DNA of 64,000 nt from Chromatiaceae bacterium (GTDB lineage: Bacteria; Pseudomonadota; Gammaproteobacteria; Chromatiales; Chromatiaceae), in assembly GCA_022340805.1 (NCBI GenBank), contig JAJDNF010000074.1, positions 1-64,000 of the forward strand, given 5' to 3'. Shown piece by piece: positions 35,799 to 50,293 of the stretch (position 1 is its first letter; each line of letters opens with the position of its first letter). Below the pieces are notes generated by a model. The model saw only the letters and a program-made list of their open reading frames with translations, searched no databases and was not told the DNA's origin. Position numbers and translations under genes: made by a program.

Positions 35799-37163
35799 AT
35801 GGACGACTTGCTGATCAAAATCCTCGCCTTCGTGGTGGCCATCGGCCTGCTGGTGGCGGTGCATGAATTCGGCCATTTCTGGGTGGCGCGCCGCCTGGGC
35901 GTCAAGGTGCTGCGCTTCTCGATCGGCTTCGGGCGTCCACTTTGGCGTCACCAGGCGACCCCGGATGCCCCGGAATACGTGGTGGCCGCCATCCCGCTGG
36001 GCGGCTACGTGAAGATGCTCGATGAACACGAGGGCCCAGTGGCGCCCGAAGAGCTGCACCGTGCCTTCAACCGGCAGTCCCTCTGGGTGCGCTCGGCGGT
36101 TGTGTTGGCCGGGCCGCTGTTCAACTTCCTGTTTGCGATCGTGGCTTTCTGGCTGGTGCTGACGCTCGGCGAGACCGGCATCCGACCGTTGCTGGGTCCG
36201 GTGCAGCCCGACACGCCCGCGTCCAGGGCCGGTTTTGCGTCCGGCGATCAGATTTTGTCGATCAATGGCCAAGACACCCCGACATGGTCGTTGGCACTGC
36301 AGGAAATCGCCACCGCCTCGGTCGCCGAGCCGCAGCTGCGGATCAGGGTCCGGGATGCCGGCGGGATGGAGCAGGTCAGGGTCATCGCCTCGGCGGAGGT
36401 CGGCGACCTGGCCGAGAACCGCGACCTGATGGGACACCTTGGCCTGGCGGCCGAACGCCCGGTCGTTCCCCCGGTATTCGGAAAGGTGTTGCCGGGCGAG
36501 CCGGCGGAGCGCGCCGGTCTGCGCGACGGTGACCGCATCGTCACGGTGGACGGCAGCCAGATGCCGGATTGGAATCACTGGGTGGACTACGTCCGCGCCC
36601 GTCCTGGGGTGGCCATTGAGCTGCGCATAGAGCGCGCAGGTGAAACCCGGGATATTGCGCTGACGCCCGCTCCACTGGTGCAGGACGGTGCCGTGATCGG
36701 CCGCATCGGTGCTTCCAACCAGCCGGTCCCCGGTCTCCTAGAACGCTATCAGGTGACGTATCGCATGGGCTTGGGCGAGGCCCTGCCGGCCGCGTTGGGC
36801 CGGACCTGGGAATATTCGGCGCTTACCCTGAAGGTGATCTGGCGGGTATTGACCGGCGAGGCGTCGATTCACAACCTGAGCGGGCCGATCACGATCGCGG
36901 ATGCGGCCGGCAAGACCGCCAGCATCGGTTTCGTGTATTTTCTCAAGTTCCTGGCGATCGTCAGCATCAGCCTGGGTGTGCTCAACCTGCTGCCTGTGCC
37001 GGTGCTCGATGGCGGTCACCTGCTGTACTTCGCGATCGAGGCGGTCAAGGGCAGCCCGCTATCCGATGCCGCGATGCTGCAGGGCCAGAAGATCGGCCTG
37101 GTGATGCTCTTGGGCCTGATGAGCCTGGCATTTTATGTCGATATCCTGCGCATCCTGAGTTAG
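35799..37163 (+). CDS. rseP: RIP metalloprotease RseP (site-2 protease)
   Basis: 454 residues (E. coli 450). An intramembrane zinc protease that cleaves anti-sigma factor RseA to release sigma-E and also removes leftover signal peptides. The first helix carries HEFGHFWVARRLGV (HExxH-type zinc site). Two PDZ domains occupy about 125-290 (PASRAGFASGDQILSING and PAERAGLRDGDRIVTVDG). The C-terminal membrane part has LNLLPVPVLDGGHLLYF with the third ligand. The ATG at 35799 is 7 bp after dxr. Its position before bamA matches its role in envelope stress control. Confidence 0.97.
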   Translation: MDDLLIKILAFVVAIGLLVAVHEFGHFWVARRLGVKVLRFSIGFGRPLWRHQATPDAPEYVVAAIPLGGYVKMLDEHEGPVAPEELHRAFNRQSLWVRSAVVLAGPLFNFLFAIVAFWLVLTLGETGIRPLLGPVQPDTPASRAGFASGDQILSINGQDTPTWSLALQEIATASVAEPQLRIRVRDAGGMEQVRVIASAEVGDLAENRDLMGHLGLAAERPVVPPVFGKVLPGEPAERAGLRDGDRIVTVDGSQMPDWNHWVDYVRARPGVAIELRIERAGETRDIALTPAPLVQDGAVIGRIGASNQPVPGLLERYQVTYRMGLGEALPAALGRTWEYSALTLKVIWRVLTGEASIHNLSGPITIADAAGKTASIGFVYFLKFLAIVSISLGVLNLLPVPVLDGGHLLYFAIEAVKGSPLSDAAMLQGQKIGLVMLLGLMSLAFYVDILRILS

Positions 37164-37205
37164 CCGAAGTACCGCACCAGCCTACTTTTGCCCGGTCCTA
37201 TACCC

Positions 37206-37211
37206 TATAAT
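37206..37211 (+). promoter_or_regulatory. -10 element of an internal promoter before bamA
   Basis: A perfect TATAAT lies 78 bp upstream of the bamA ATG in the 125-bp gap after rseP. The -35 is poor at standard spacing (CTACTT at 18 bp). No clear sigma-E consensus was seen. Confidence 0.4.
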
Positions 37212-37288
37212 CGCGGCTCTTCCGTCGGCCGACGCTCCTCCGCGTGCGAGCCGTGACAAACACGAAACGGGTGTTCGAGAGAGTTCAT

Positions 37289-39577
37289 ATGCGGGCAAGA
37301 CTGTGGTGTGTTCTTCTGCTGCTGGGTCTGGGACTCACCACGCGAGCCGTTGCTGAAGGTTTCGAGGTTTCCGATATCCGGATTGAGGGTCTGCAGCGGA
37401 TCACCGCCGGTACGGTATTCAACTACCTTACCGTGAAGCCCGGCGATTTCGTGGATTTCAAGCACACCGCGGACATCGTGCGCGAACTGTACAAGACCGG
37501 GTTTTTCAAGGACGTGCGGCTTGAGCAGCGGGGCAGTGTGCTGGTCGTGGTGGTGACCGAGCGCCCGGCCATCTCGGCGATCAACTTCTCCGGCAACAAA
37601 TCCATCGAGACCGACAAGCTGAAAGAGGGTCTGAAGGACATCGGGTTGGCCGAAGGGCGCACCTTCGAGCGCTCGGTGCTGGACAAGATCGAACAGGAGC
37701 TGGAACGCCAGTATTTCAATCAGGGCAAGTACGCGGTCAAGCTCACCTCGACCGTGACTCCGCTCGAGCGTAACCGGGTTTCGATCGATATCGACGTCAT
37801 CGAGGGCAAGACGGCGCTGATCAAGAAGATCAACATCGTCGGCAACAAGACCTTCGACGAGGACGACCTGCTGGACGAGTTCGAATTGTCGACCGGCAAC
37901 TGGCTGTCGCGTTTCACCAAGGACAACCAGTATTCGCGCCCCAAGCTCGCCGGTGACCTCGAGACTCTGCGTTCGTACTATCTCGACCGCGGCTACGTGA
38001 ATTTCAAGATCGACTCTACCCAGGTCACGATCACCCCGGACAAGAACGACATCTACGTAACCATCAACATCGTCGAAGGCGATATCTACACGATCAGCGA
38101 CATACGACTCGCCGGCGAATTCGACGGAGACGTGGCGGAATACTTCCCGCTGATTCATCTGCGGCGCGGGCAGCCGTTCGCGCGCAAGTTGATCGTCGAG
38201 AGTAGCGACCGCGTATCGGCGAAGCTCTCGGATCAGGGTTTTGCCTTCGCCAACGTCAACAGCATTCCGGAGATCGACGAGGACAACAAGACGGTGGCTC
38301 TCACCTTCTTCGTCGATCCGGGCAGGCGCGCCTATGTGCGCCGCATCAATATCCACGGCAATTCGCGGACCCGCGACCAAGTGGCGAGGCGCGAGTTCCG
38401 GCAGATGGAGTCGGCCTGGTTCTCGGGTGAGAAGCTGAAGTTGTCGCGCGAACGCCTGCAGCGCACCGGTTATTTCGACAGCGTCAACGTGGAGACGCCG
38501 ACCGTGCCTGGTTCCGGCGACGAGGTCGATATCAACGTCGCGGTCACCGAAAAGCCTTCCGGCAACCTGCTCGCCGGTGTGGGTTATTCGCAATCCGACG
38601 GCATCATCCTCAATGCATCCATAAACCAGGACAACTTTGCCGGGACCGGCAAAAAGGTGTCGTTGGCGTTGAAGACCAGCAGTGCCAACAAGCACTATCA
38701 GATCTCCTATACGGACCCCTATTACACCGTGGACGGCATCAGCAGAGGATTCGACCTCAGCTACCGGGCGACCGACTTCAACGATCTGAATACCGCCGAC
38801 TACAAGACCGACGATGCCATTGCCGGCATGAACTTCGGCATTCCGTTGAGCGAATTCAATCGCTTCAACTTTGGCGGAGCCATACACCACATTAATTTCG
38901 AGTCCGGTTCCGCGGCATCGGACGAGGTGTTGGATTTCGAGAATACCGAGGGCAACAAGTTCCTGAACTTCGAGCTCAACCTGAACTGGCGCCATGATTC
39001 GCGCGACAGCGCCGTTTTTCCGAGAGACGGTTACCTGCAGTCGCTGTATGGCGAAGCCAGCATCCCGGGCAGCGATCTCCAGTACTACAAGATTTCCTAT
39101 GAGAATCGCGGGTACTGGCCGTTGACCAGTGACGTGATCCTGTCGGCGCGCGCCGAAATCGCTTACGGCGACAGATACGGCGGCTCGACGCTGTACCCGT
39201 TGTGGGAACACTTCTATGGCGGCGGGCCCGGCAGTATCCGTGGCTTCAAGGCGCGCTCGGTGGGGCCGCGCGATTCGCAGGGCGACTCGCTGGGTGGCAA
39301 CGCCATGTATGCTGCCGGCCTGGAACTGCTGTTCCCGCCACCGCTTCGCCAGGTCAGCGACTCGGTGCGACTGGCGCTGTTCTTCGACGCCGGCGCCGTA
39401 GTCGATACCCACCAGACCGACCTGTTCGACGGCTCGGAACTGCGCTACTCGACCGGGCTTGGCCTGTCATGGCTGTCGCCTGTCGGTGCTCTTACGGTCA
39501 GTTACGCGATACCGTTCCAGGCCGACGACCAGGACGAGAAGGAACAGTTCCAGTTCTCTCTCGGTACAACGTTCTGA
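37289..39577 (+). CDS. bamA: Outer membrane protein assembly factor BamA
   Basis: 762 residues. A signal peptide ends near TRAVA/EGFEVSDIRIEGLQRI. Five POTRA repeats cover about 22-420, followed by a 16-strand barrel. The barrel contains the L6 loop motif GGPGSIRGFKARSVGP and ends with an aromatic residue (FQFSLGTTF), the beta-signal. It inserts barrel proteins into the outer membrane. The ATG at 37289, preceded by GAGAGA, gives a normal signal peptide; a GTG 45 bases upstream would bury it. Skp, its periplasmic chaperone partner, follows directly. Confidence 0.98.
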   Translation: MRARLWCVLLLLGLGLTTRAVAEGFEVSDIRIEGLQRITAGTVFNYLTVKPGDFVDFKHTADIVRELYKTGFFKDVRLEQRGSVLVVVVTERPAISAINFSGNKSIETDKLKEGLKDIGLAEGRTFERSVLDKIEQELERQYFNQGKYAVKLTSTVTPLERNRVSIDIDVIEGKTALIKKINIVGNKTFDEDDLLDEFELSTGNWLSRFTKDNQYSRPKLAGDLETLRSYYLDRGYVNFKIDSTQVTITPDKNDIYVTINIVEGDIYTISDIRLAGEFDGDVAEYFPLIHLRRGQPFARKLIVESSDRVSAKLSDQGFAFANVNSIPEIDEDNKTVALTFFVDPGRRAYVRRINIHGNSRTRDQVARREFRQMESAWFSGEKLKLSRERLQRTGYFDSVNVETPTVPGSGDEVDINVAVTEKPSGNLLAGVGYSQSDGIILNASINQDNFAGTGKKVSLALKTSSANKHYQISYTDPYYTVDGISRGFDLSYRATDFNDLNTADYKTDDAIAGMNFGIPLSEFNRFNFGGAIHHINFESGSAASDEVLDFENTEGNKFLNFELNLNWRHDSRDSAVFPRDGYLQSLYGEASIPGSDLQYYKISYENRGYWPLTSDVILSARAEIAYGDRYGGSTLYPLWEHFYGGGPGSIRGFKARSVGPRDSQGDSLGGNAMYAAGLELLFPPPLRQVSDSVRLALFFDAGAVVDTHQTDLFDGSELRYSTGLGLSWLSPVGALTVSYAIPFQADDQDEKEQFQFSLGTTF

Positions 39578-39594
39578 CCGGGAGGGGCAAGATA

Positions 39595-40113
39595 ATGATG
39601 CAGCGCTGGATGGCCGTCTTGATATTGGGTGCCAGTATTCTTCCGGGCGCTACGTGGGCCTCGGATGTCACCGTTGCGGTAGTCAATGTCAGCAGGCTGC
39701 AAAGTGAGGCTCCGCAGGTTGCGCATGTGCGCGAAAAGATCAAGCAGGAGTTTGCGGCGCGCGAGGCCAAGGCGATAGAGCAGGGCGAGCAGATTGCGCG
39801 GCTGGAAAAACGCCTGTTGAACGATCGGGCGCTGATGACCGAGACGGAGGTCAAGAACCTGCAGCGCGATATCCGCTCGCGTACGCTGCGCCTGGATAAC
39901 GCGAAGGAAGAACTGGAGAGCGATCGACGCCTGCGCCTGAGCGAGGAGATGGATCGTCTGAGGCGGGTGCTGTCCGAGGTGATCGCAGAGGTCGCAACTG
40001 CCGAGAAGCTGGATATCGTGTTGGAGAGCGGTGTGACCTGGGCATCGGACCGCGCCAACATCACCGACAAGGTGCTGGTGCGCATGCGAGAACTCGACCG
40101 CGCCGCAAAATAG
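39595..40113 (+). CDS. skp: Periplasmic chaperone Skp/OmpH
   Basis: 172 residues. The signal peptide MMQRWMAVLILGASILPGATWA is followed by a short beta segment (VTVAVVNVSRLQSE) and a long, highly charged coiled coil (about 55-145), the tentacles of the Skp trimer. It holds unfolded outer-membrane proteins for delivery to BamA. The Shine-Dalgarno GGGAGGGG lies just upstream of ATG 39595; a second ATG at 39598 is equally possible. It stands between bamA and lpxD as in other gammaproteobacteria. Confidence 0.95.
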   Translation: MMQRWMAVLILGASILPGATWASDVTVAVVNVSRLQSEAPQVAHVREKIKQEFAAREAKAIEQGEQIARLEKRLLNDRALMTETEVKNLQRDIRSRTLRLDNAKEELESDRRLRLSEEMDRLRRVLSEVIAEVATAEKLDIVLESGVTWASDRANITDKVLVRMRELDRAAK

Positions 40114-40125
40114 CAGAGGGCTTCG

Positions 40126-41193
40126 ATGGGCCTAACCCTGAAACAGTTGGCAGAAGTTTGTGATGCAGAACTGCGCGGTGATCCGGCTCTCGTGGTCGAG
40201 CGGATGTCTACACTGCAAGACGCGCAAGCCGGTTCGATTACGTTTCTCGCCAATCGACGCTACAAATCCTATCTGCGCAACACGGGCGCCTCGGCGGTAA
40301 TCCTCGGCGCAGACGACGCAGACGACTGCCCGGTCGACTGCCTGGTCAGCGACAATCCGTATCTGGCACACGCGCGCGTCATGCATGCGCTTTATCCCGA
40401 GGTCGAGCCCAGCGTGGGCCTGCACCCCACGGCATTCGTTCATCCGACTGCGGACGTGGCGAACACTGCCGAGATCGGTGCAAACAGCTATCTGGGCCCC
40501 GGCGTGGTGATCGAGGAAGATGTGCGGATCGGTCCGGGCTGCGTGTTGCTGGACAATGTGCTGGTCGGCGCAGGTTCCCGGCTGGTCGCGATGGTCACGC
40601 TATGTGCGGAGACACGGCTGGGTAAGCGTTGCCTCGTCCATCCGGGGGCAGTTATCGGCAGCGATGGCTTCGGTATGGCAAACGACCACGGGGCCTGGGT
40701 GAAGGTGCCGCAGATCGGGCGCGCCGTTCTTGGCAACGATGTCGAGGTGGGCTCCTGTTCATCGGTTGACCGTGGGGCCATCGCCGACACGATGATAGCC
40801 GACGGCGTGAAGATCGACAGCCAGGTGCATGTCGCGCACAACGTACAGATCGGTGAGCACACGGCGATCGCCGGGTGCACAGGGATTGCCGGGTCGGCGC
40901 GTATCGGCGCCTATTGCACGCTTGCCGGAGGCGTCGGGATCACCGGGCACATCGAGCTGGCCGACCATGTGCACGTGTCGGGGGCCTCAGCGGTAATCCG
41001 CTCGCTGACCAAGCCGGGCATGTACACTGGCACCGTTCCGGCCATGGAGCATTCCGCGTGGCTGAAGAACTTTGCCCGCCTGCGGCAGCTGGATGAGCTG
41101 GCGCGCCGGGTCAAGAGCCTGGAGCAGGAACTGGCCGTGTTGCGTGAACGCGACGAATTGCACGAACCGTCCGGGCAGGCGCCTCTAAACTAG
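40126..41193 (+). CDS. lpxD: UDP-3-O-(3-hydroxyacyl)glucosamine N-acyltransferase
   Basis: 355 residues (E. coli 341). Third step of lipid A synthesis. An N-terminal uridine-binding domain ([35 protein letters not shown]) precedes a left-handed beta-helix of hexapeptide repeats ([22 protein letters not shown] and more). The catalytic His is expected in [20 protein letters not shown]-terminal helix ends the protein. It acts on the product of LpxA after LpxC (not in the window). Confidence 0.97.
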   Translation: MGLTLKQLAEVCDAELRGDPALVVERMSTLQDAQAGSITFLANRRYKSYLRNTGASAVILGADDADDCPVDCLVSDNPYLAHARVMHALYPEVEPSVGLHPTAFVHPTADVANTAEIGANSYLGPGVVIEEDVRIGPGCVLLDNVLVGAGSRLVAMVTLCAETRLGKRCLVHPGAVIGSDGFGMANDHGAWVKVPQIGRAVLGNDVEVGSCSSVDRGAIADTMIADGVKIDSQVHVAHNVQIGEHTAIAGCTGIAGSARIGAYCTLAGGVGITGHIELADHVHVSGASAVIRSLTKPGMYTGTVPAMEHSAWLKNFARLRQLDELARRVKSLEQELAVLRERDELHEPSGQAPLN

Positions 41194-41240
41194 TCGGCCG
41201 GGTCCAACAAAAACAGCTCTTGGAGGTTGTCTTGCACGCC

Positions 41241-41669
41241 ATGGACATTCAGCAAATTCAAAGCCTGCTGCCACACCGATACCCTTTCCTGCTGGTTGAT
41301 CGGGTACTCGAATGTGAGCCTGGCAAGCGTCTGGTGGCGATGAAGAACGTGACCTTCAACGAGCCGTTTTTTCAGGGTCACTTTCCCAGCAAGCCGGTGA
41401 TGCCGGGGGTGCTGCTGATCGAGGCGATGGCGCAGGCGACGGGCCTGCTCGCCATGGAGAGCGCCGAGGTGCCGAGAGAGGCGATCTACTACCTGGTCGG
41501 GGTCGACAAGGCGCGCTTCAAGCGGCCGGTGGTGCCGGGTGACCAGCTGATCTTCGATGTCCAGGTGCTGAAACACAAGCGTGAGATCTGGGTGTTTGCA
41601 GCAGAGGCCAAGGTCGACGACAGCGTGGTGGCTTCAGCCGAGATCATGTGCACAGCGCGGAACCTCTGA
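41241..41669 (+). CDS. fabZ: 3-hydroxyacyl-[acyl-carrier-protein] dehydratase FabZ
   Basis: 142 residues, hot-dog fold. It dehydrates beta-hydroxyacyl-ACP and competes with LpxA for hydroxyacyl-ACP. Catalytic residues lie in [14 protein letters not shown] (His) and [23 protein letters not shown] (Glu further on). The ATG at 41241 is 14 bases from GGAGG (41222-41226). A TTG at 41232, adding three residues, has better spacing and may be the true start. The gene overlaps the most upstream possible lpxA start but not the preferred one. Confidence 0.96.
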   Translation: MDIQQIQSLLPHRYPFLLVDRVLECEPGKRLVAMKNVTFNEPFFQGHFPSKPVMPGVLLIEAMAQATGLLAMESAEVPREAIYYLVGVDKARFKRPVVPGDQLIFDVQVLKHKREIWVFAAEAKVDDSVVASAEIMCTARNL

Positions 41670-41671
41670 AG

Positions 41672-42442
41672 GTGATCGATCCGCGTGCGGTGATCGATCC
41701 GGCCGCGGAGCTGGATGAGGCGGTGAGTGTTGGGCCCTTTGCGGTCATCGGCGCCGGCGTGAGGATCGGCAAGGGTACCCAGGTCGGTTCGCATGTGGTG
41801 ATCAAGGGCCTGTGCACGATCGGCGAAGATAATCGCATCTTTCAGTTCGCGTCGGTCGGCGAGGACCCGCAGGACAAGAAGTACGCGGGCGAGGTGACCC
41901 GCCTGGAGATCGGCGACCGCAACCAGATCCGCGAGTTCACCACGATCCACCGCGGCACGGCGCAGGACGAGGGCGTGACGCGCATCGGCAATGACAACCT
42001 GCTGATGGCCTATACGCATGTGGCGCACGATTGCCGCATCGGCGACCACGTGATCATGGCGAACGCGGCCTCGCTCGGTGGTCATGTGCATATCGGCGAC
42101 TGGGCGATACTTGGGGGCTTCAGCATCGTCCATCAGTTCTGCCATATCGGCATGCATTGTTTCACCGCAATGGGCAGCGCGGTCAGCAAGGACGTGCCGC
42201 CATACGTGATGGTCGGGGGACATCCGGCGAAACCGCACGGGATCAACAGTGAGGGGTTGCGGCGTCGGCAGTTCAGCGCGCAGCAGCTGCAGGCCATCAA
42301 GCGTGCGTACAAAACGCTGTACACCTCGGGCCTGCCGCTAGCGGCGGCGCGCGAGCAGATAACGGCCGCTGCCGAAGGCAGCGCCGAGTTGCGTGTGATC
42401 GCCGACTTTCTTGCTGCCAGTGAGCGCAGCATCGTGCGCTGA
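41672..42442 (+). CDS. lpxA: UDP-N-acetylglucosamine O-acyltransferase
   Basis: 256 residues (E. coli 262). First step of lipid A synthesis, transfer of a 3-hydroxyacyl chain to UDP-GlcNAc. Hexapeptide beta-helix repeats run from the start (IDPRAVIDPAAELDEAVSVGPFAVIG). The catalytic His lies in the MAYTHVAHDCRIGDHV region, and GGFSIVHQFCHIGMHCFTAMGSAVSKDVPPYVMVGG is family-typical. The GTG at 41672 matches the E. coli start at the first hexapeptide; another GTG at 41648 inside fabZ would add 8 residues. Confidence 0.96.
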   Translation: MIDPRAVIDPAAELDEAVSVGPFAVIGAGVRIGKGTQVGSHVVIKGLCTIGEDNRIFQFASVGEDPQDKKYAGEVTRLEIGDRNQIREFTTIHRGTAQDEGVTRIGNDNLLMAYTHVAHDCRIGDHVIMANAASLGGHVHIGDWAILGGFSIVHQFCHIGMHCFTAMGSAVSKDVPPYVMVGGHPAKPHGINSEGLRRRQFSAQQLQAIKRAYKTLYTSGLPLAAAREQITAAAEGSAELRVIADFLAASERSIVR

Positions 42443-42456
42443 CCGGGTCTCCGGCA

Positions 42457-43614
42457 GTGACACTTCGAATCGGTATCGTCGCGGCCGAGCCCTCCGGCGA
42501 TCTGCTCGCCGCCGGGCTGATGGATGCGCTGCGTGAGCAGCTGCCCGGCGCGCAGTTCGAGGGTATAGCAGGGCCGCTGATGCAGGCCAGCGGGATCGAC
42601 CAGTGGGAACCCATGGACAGCCTGTCGGTGATGGGTCTGTTCGAGGTGCTGCGGCACCTGCCACGCCTGCTGCGGCTGCGCTCGTCCGTACTCGCACGCT
42701 GGCGCGCCAAGCCGCCGGCGGTGTTCATCGGGGTCGATGCGCCGGACTTCAATCTGACCCTGGAGGAAAGGCTGCGTGCGCTGGGTGTGCCGACAGTGCA
42801 CTACGTCAGCCCGACCGTCTGGGCGTGGCGCACCGGGCGAGTGCGCAAGATCCGCCGCGCCGTCGATCTGCTGTTGACCATCTTCCCGTTCGAGACCGAG
42901 TTTCTCGCCCGGTACCAGGTGCAGGCGCACTACGTGGGTCATCCACTGGCCGGTGCGATGCCGCTGCAACCCGATCGCGCCGGCGCGCGTGCCGGCCTTG
43001 GCCTGGACGCGCACCGGCCGGTGCTGGCGCTGCTGCCCGGTAGCCGGCGCGGCGAGGTCAGCCGCCTGGCCCGGCCGTTTCTGCACACCGCGGTCGCGTT
43101 GCGCCGTGACCTGCCCGACCTCCAGGTCGCGGTGCCCGTGGTCAACCAGGCCACCCGGCAGCTGTTCGAACAGGCCTGGCACGAGGTCGCGCCGGACCTG
43201 CCGATCAAGGTCTCGCAGGGCGGCACGCGCGAGGTGCTGGCCGCGGCCGACGTTGTGCTGGTTGCCTCCGGTACCGCGACCTTCGAGGCCTTGTTGAGCA
43301 AACGACCGATGGTGGTCGGCTACAAGGTCAACGGCGCCACCTATGCGCTGGCCAGGCTGTTCAGGCTGGTCAAGGTCGAGCACGTGGCAATGGCGAATCT
43401 GCTGGCCGGCGAGGGCCTGGCGCCGGAACTGATTCAGCGCGCCTGTACGCCGGACCGGCTGCTGCCGCCGCTGCGTGCTTTCTTCCGCGACGCCGGGCTG
43501 CGCGCCCGTATCGCACAACGCTACGCCGCGATCCACGAACAGTTGCGCGGCGACACCAACCGCGAGGCGGCGCGCGCAGTGGTCGATCTGCTCAAGAGTC
43601 GCGGCCTTGTCTGA
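42457..43614 (+). CDS. lpxB: Lipid-A-disaccharide synthase
   Basis: 385 residues, GT-B glycosyltransferase (family GT19), GTG start. It joins lipid X and UDP-2,3-diacylglucosamine to the disaccharide core. [71 protein letters not shown] and [22 protein letters not shown] are the family signatures. Peripheral inner-membrane enzyme. Its end overlaps the likely TTG start of rnhB by 8 bases. Confidence 0.97.
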   Translation: MTLRIGIVAAEPSGDLLAAGLMDALREQLPGAQFEGIAGPLMQASGIDQWEPMDSLSVMGLFEVLRHLPRLLRLRSSVLARWRAKPPAVFIGVDAPDFNLTLEERLRALGVPTVHYVSPTVWAWRTGRVRKIRRAVDLLLTIFPFETEFLARYQVQAHYVGHPLAGAMPLQPDRAGARAGLGLDAHRPVLALLPGSRRGEVSRLARPFLHTAVALRRDLPDLQVAVPVVNQATRQLFEQAWHEVAPDLPIKVSQGGTREVLAAADVVLVASGTATFEALLSKRPMVVGYKVNGATYALARLFRLVKVEHVAMANLLAGEGLAPELIQRACTPDRLLPPLRAFFRDAGLRARIAQRYAAIHEQLRGDTNREAARAVVDLLKSRGLV

Positions 43615-44176
43615 GATACTTGTGTGCGGCATCGATGAGGTCGGCCGCGGTCCGCTGGCCGGTCCGGTCGTGGCCGCGGCGGTTATCCTCGATCCGGCGC
43701 GGCCGATCGTCGGACTGGCCGACTCGAAGAGGCTCTCCGAACGGCGCCGCGATGCGCTGTTCGACGAGATCCGCGCCAAGGCGCTGGCCTGGTCGCTGGG
43801 GCGTGCCGAGGTCGCCGAGATCGATGCGCTGAACATCCTGCAGGCCAGCCTGCTGGCGATGCAGCGGGCGGTACTGGGTCTGCAGCCGGTCCCGCGCGCG
43901 GCGCTGGTCGATGGCAACAGGCTGCCGAAGCTGCCCTGCCCGGGTCGTGCGATCGTCGGTGGTGACGCCAGCGAGCCATGTATCTCGGCGGCATCGATCA
44001 TCGCCAAGGTGGCGCGCGACCGCGAGATGGTCGCGTTGGACAAGCAGTATCCCGGTTATGGTCTGGCGCGGCACAAAGGCTACCCGACCAAGGTGCACCT
44101 GGAGGCATTGCGCGCGCTCGGGGTGAGTGTGATCCACAGGCGCTCATTTGCGCCGGTACGTCGCCTGATTGAGTAA
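43607..44176 (+). CDS. rnhB: Ribonuclease HII
   Basis: 189 residues. It removes single ribonucleotides and RNA from RNA-DNA hybrids. The acidic active site is read in [22 protein letters not shown] (Asp-Glu), [11 protein letters not shown] (Asp) and [12 protein letters not shown] (Asp), with [18 protein letters not shown] near the end. No ATG fits; TTG at 43607 (overlapping lpxB) or GTG at 43622 are the candidates, and both keep the whole active site. The lpxB-rnhB-dnaE order is conserved. Confidence 0.95.
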   Translation: MSEILVCGIDEVGRGPLAGPVVAAAVILDPARPIVGLADSKRLSERRRDALFDEIRAKALAWSLGRAEVAEIDALNILQASLLAMQRAVLGLQPVPRAALVDGNRLPKLPCPGRAIVGGDASEPCISAASIIAKVARDREMVALDKQYPGYGLARHKGYPTKVHLEALRALGVSVIHRRSFAPVRRLIE

Positions 44177-44323
44177 AATCGCGCACGATTGCGTATTTTC
44201 GGCCGGCGTTCTGCGTACCGCAATGGACCCACGGCGATCCGCCGCGGCGCGGTGGCGGTCGATCGACCGGCAGGGTATTCTCTGCTCATTCCTTCGCCCT
44301 CCTGAGTGATGCCGAACACCTCC

Positions 44324-47893
<3,570 letters not shown>

Positions 47894-47942
47894 GCGTGCG
47901 GCGAATCTGCCCGGCACGCCGCTGCGACACGGCCCGATAAGG

Positions 47943-47948
47943 TATGAT
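47943..47948 (+). promoter_or_regulatory. Possible -10 element for accA
   Basis: TATGAT 37 bp before the accA ATG in a 91-bp gap. The upstream -35 match (GCTGCG at 16 bp) is weak. Confidence 0.3.
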
Positions 47949-47984
47949 TGGGAGCGATTGGGCCGCTTTTAGCGATAAGCAAAG

Positions 47985-48941
47985 ATGAACCTTGATTTTC
48001 TCGAATTCGAGCAACCGATCGCCGAACTGCAGGCCAAGATCGAAGAGTTGCGTCTGGTCGGCAATGACAACGAGATCAACATCCAGGAAGAGATCGAACG
48101 CCTGGAGGGCAAGAGCCGCTCGCTGACCGAGTCGATATTCTCCAATCTGACGCCCTGGCAGATCTCCCAGCTGGCGCGTCATCCGCTGCGCCCGTACACG
48201 CTCGACTATCTGTCGCAGATCGTCGACGACTTCGAGGAACTGCACGGTGACCGCGCGTTTGCCGACGACAAGGCGATCGTCGGCGGATTGGGCCGTCTCG
48301 ATGGGCGGCCGGTGATGCTGATCGGGCACCAGAAGGGTCGCGACACCAAGGAGAAGATCAGCCGCAATTTCGGTATGCCGCGCCCCGAGGGCTATCGTAA
48401 GGCGCTGCGCCTGATGCGCATGGCGGAACGCTTTAGCCTGCCGGTCCTGACCTTCATCGACACGCCCGGCGCCTACCCGGGGGTGGGTGCCGAGGAGCGT
48501 GGCCAGAGCGAGGCGATCGCCCGCAACCTGTTCGAGATGGCCGGGCTGCGGACCCCGATCGTGGCCACCGTGATCGGCGAGGGTGGGTCCGGTGGTGCGC
48601 TGGCGATCGGTGTTGCCGATCGTCTGCTGATGCTGCAGTACAGCACCTACTCGGTGATCTCGCCTGAGGGTTGCGCATCGATCCTGTGGAAGGATGCCGA
48701 AAAGGCCCCGCTGGCTGCCGAGGCGATGGCCATAACCTCCAAGCACCTCAAAGATTTCAAGCTGATCGACGAGATCGTCCCCGAACCGCTCGGTGGTGGG
48801 CACCGTGACCCGGCCGCGGTCGCTCGCAACCTGAAGAAGGCCCTGCTGAGCGCGCTGGACAGCGTGTGCGAGCAGCCCGTCGACCGCCTGCTCGAGCAGC
48901 GCTACGAGCGTTTGATGTCGTACGGTGTCGTCTCACGCTAA
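47985..48941 (+). CDS. accA: Acetyl-CoA carboxylase carboxyltransferase subunit alpha
   Basis: 318 residues (E. coli 319). With AccD it transfers carboxyl from biotin to acetyl-CoA, making malonyl-CoA for fatty acid synthesis. The helical start [22 protein letters not shown] is typical. The crotonase-fold core shows [47 protein letters not shown] and [16 protein letters not shown]. It is the usual neighbour of dnaE. Its last 17 bases overlap the GTG start of tilS in another frame. Confidence 0.98.
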   Translation: MNLDFLEFEQPIAELQAKIEELRLVGNDNEINIQEEIERLEGKSRSLTESIFSNLTPWQISQLARHPLRPYTLDYLSQIVDDFEELHGDRAFADDKAIVGGLGRLDGRPVMLIGHQKGRDTKEKISRNFGMPRPEGYRKALRLMRMAERFSLPVLTFIDTPGAYPGVGAEERGQSEAIARNLFEMAGLRTPIVATVIGEGGSGGALAIGVADRLLMLQYSTYSVISPEGCASILWKDAEKAPLAAEAMAITSKHLKDFKLIDEIVPEPLGGGHRDPAAVARNLKKALLSALDSVCEQPVDRLLEQRYERLMSYGVVSR

Positions 48942-50277
48942 CGTCCCTCCGCGGAAGCTCGAGCCGGCTGTGCTGCTCGAGCTGCTCGACCAGCGGCTCC
49001 CCAGACCCGACCACTACTGGATCGCCTTCAGCGGCGGCCTCGACTCGAGTGTGCTGCTGCATGCGCTGGCCGGATTGCGCGACCGCCTCGCGGCGCCGCT
49101 GTCGGCCATCCATATCGATCACCGCCTGCAGGCCCGCTCCGCCGAGTGGGCGGTTCACTGTCGCCGGCAATGCGCCGCGCTGGGTATCCCGCTGAGCGAT
49201 ATCGTCGTCGATGCGGCACCACGGCCCGGCGAGAGTCCGGAGGCCGCCGCGCGCGGCGCGCGCTACCAGGCCATTGCCGCTGCGCTCGGCCCGCGCGCGA
49301 TGCTGCTGACTGCGCACCATCGCGACGATCAGGCCGAAACCCTGCTGCTACAACTGCTGCGCGGCGCCGGGGTCGATGGCCTGGCCGCAATGCCGCTCGT
49401 GCGCGCCTGGCACGATGGCTGGCACGCCCGCCCGCTGCTCGATCTGCCGCGGGCCGCACTGCGTGCCTGGGCGGTCGCCGCGCGACTGCACTGGATCGAG
49501 GATCCCAGCAATGCCGAATCGCTTGCCGATCGCAACTACCTCCGCCACCAGGTGATACCGGCGTTGCGCGCACGCTGGCCGGCTGCAGCCGCAAACATCG
49601 CGCACAGCGCCGCGCTGTGCGGCGAGGCGGCAGACCTGCTGCTGCAACAGACACGGCGCGACCTGGCCGCCACGCTGAGTGTGGACGGCCGATATCTGCG
49701 CATTGACCTGCTGCGCCGCTTCAGTCCCGCCGCGGCGCGCAATCTCGTGCGTCTCTGGCTTCGCACCCGGGGCGTGCCGCCGCTGCCTCGCCGGCGCCTG
49801 CATGGCGCCATCGATCAGCTGTGCAATGCCCGCCCGGACGCCGCGGTATGTATCAGCTGGTCGGGCGGTGAGCTGCGGCGCTTTCGCGACCAGGCATGGC
49901 TGGTTTCGGGAGGCCCCGGCGAGCCGCCTACCGGCCTCATCGAGTGGCAGGGCGAGCAGCTCGCCCTGGGCGCGGGTCTTGGTGTGCTGCGCCGTCGGCT
50001 GATGCCCGGTGGCATCGACACACGCCGCTGGCAGCAGGGCCGGGTTCAGATCGGCTTTCGCAATGCCGGCCTGCGCTGCCAGCCGGTCGGCCGGGCGGGT
50101 AGCCGGACCTTCAAGAAGATTGCCCAGCAGTTCGCGATCCCACCCTGGCTGCGCGACCGCATGCCGCTCATCTACATCGACGGTGAGCTGGCCGCGATCC
50201 CAAATGCCTGCGTCTGCGAGCCATACGCGGCAGCGCAGGGCCAGAGCGGTTGGGTAGTCGAGTGGATCCACGACTGA
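48925..50277 (+). CDS. tilS: tRNA(Ile)-lysidine synthase
   Basis: 450 residues (E. coli 432). It converts C34 of the AUA-reading tRNA-Ile to lysidine using ATP and lysine. The PP-loop is [14 protein letters not shown] (S36-S42), followed by IHIDHRLQ and [30 protein letters not shown], then the TilS substrate-binding and C-terminal domains ([32 protein letters not shown]). The start is a GTG inside accA. A weak inverted repeat follows the stop. Confidence 0.95.
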   Translation: MSSHANVPPRKLEPAVLLELLDQRLPRPDHYWIAFSGGLDSSVLLHALAGLRDRLAAPLSAIHIDHRLQARSAEWAVHCRRQCAALGIPLSDIVVDAAPRPGESPEAAARGARYQAIAAALGPRAMLLTAHHRDDQAETLLLQLLRGAGVDGLAAMPLVRAWHDGWHARPLLDLPRAALRAWAVAARLHWIEDPSNAESLADRNYLRHQVIPALRARWPAAAANIAHSAALCGEAADLLLQQTRRDLAATLSVDGRYLRIDLLRRFSPAAARNLVRLWLRTRGVPPLPRRRLHGAIDQLCNARPDAAVCISWSGGELRRFRDQAWLVSGGPGEPPTGLIEWQGEQLALGAGLGVLRRRLMPGGIDTRRWQQGRVQIGFRNAGLRCQPVGRAGSRTFKKIAQQFAIPPWLRDRMPLIYIDGELAAIPNACVCEPYAAAQGQSGWVVEWIHD

Positions 50278-50293
50278 GGCAGCGGCGACGCGT

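Noticed and set aside
34004-35905. 633-codon minus-strand frame opposite cdsA/dxr
   Set aside because: Shadow of two well-supported genes; composition is rich in Arg/His/Gln as expected for antisense GC-rich frames.
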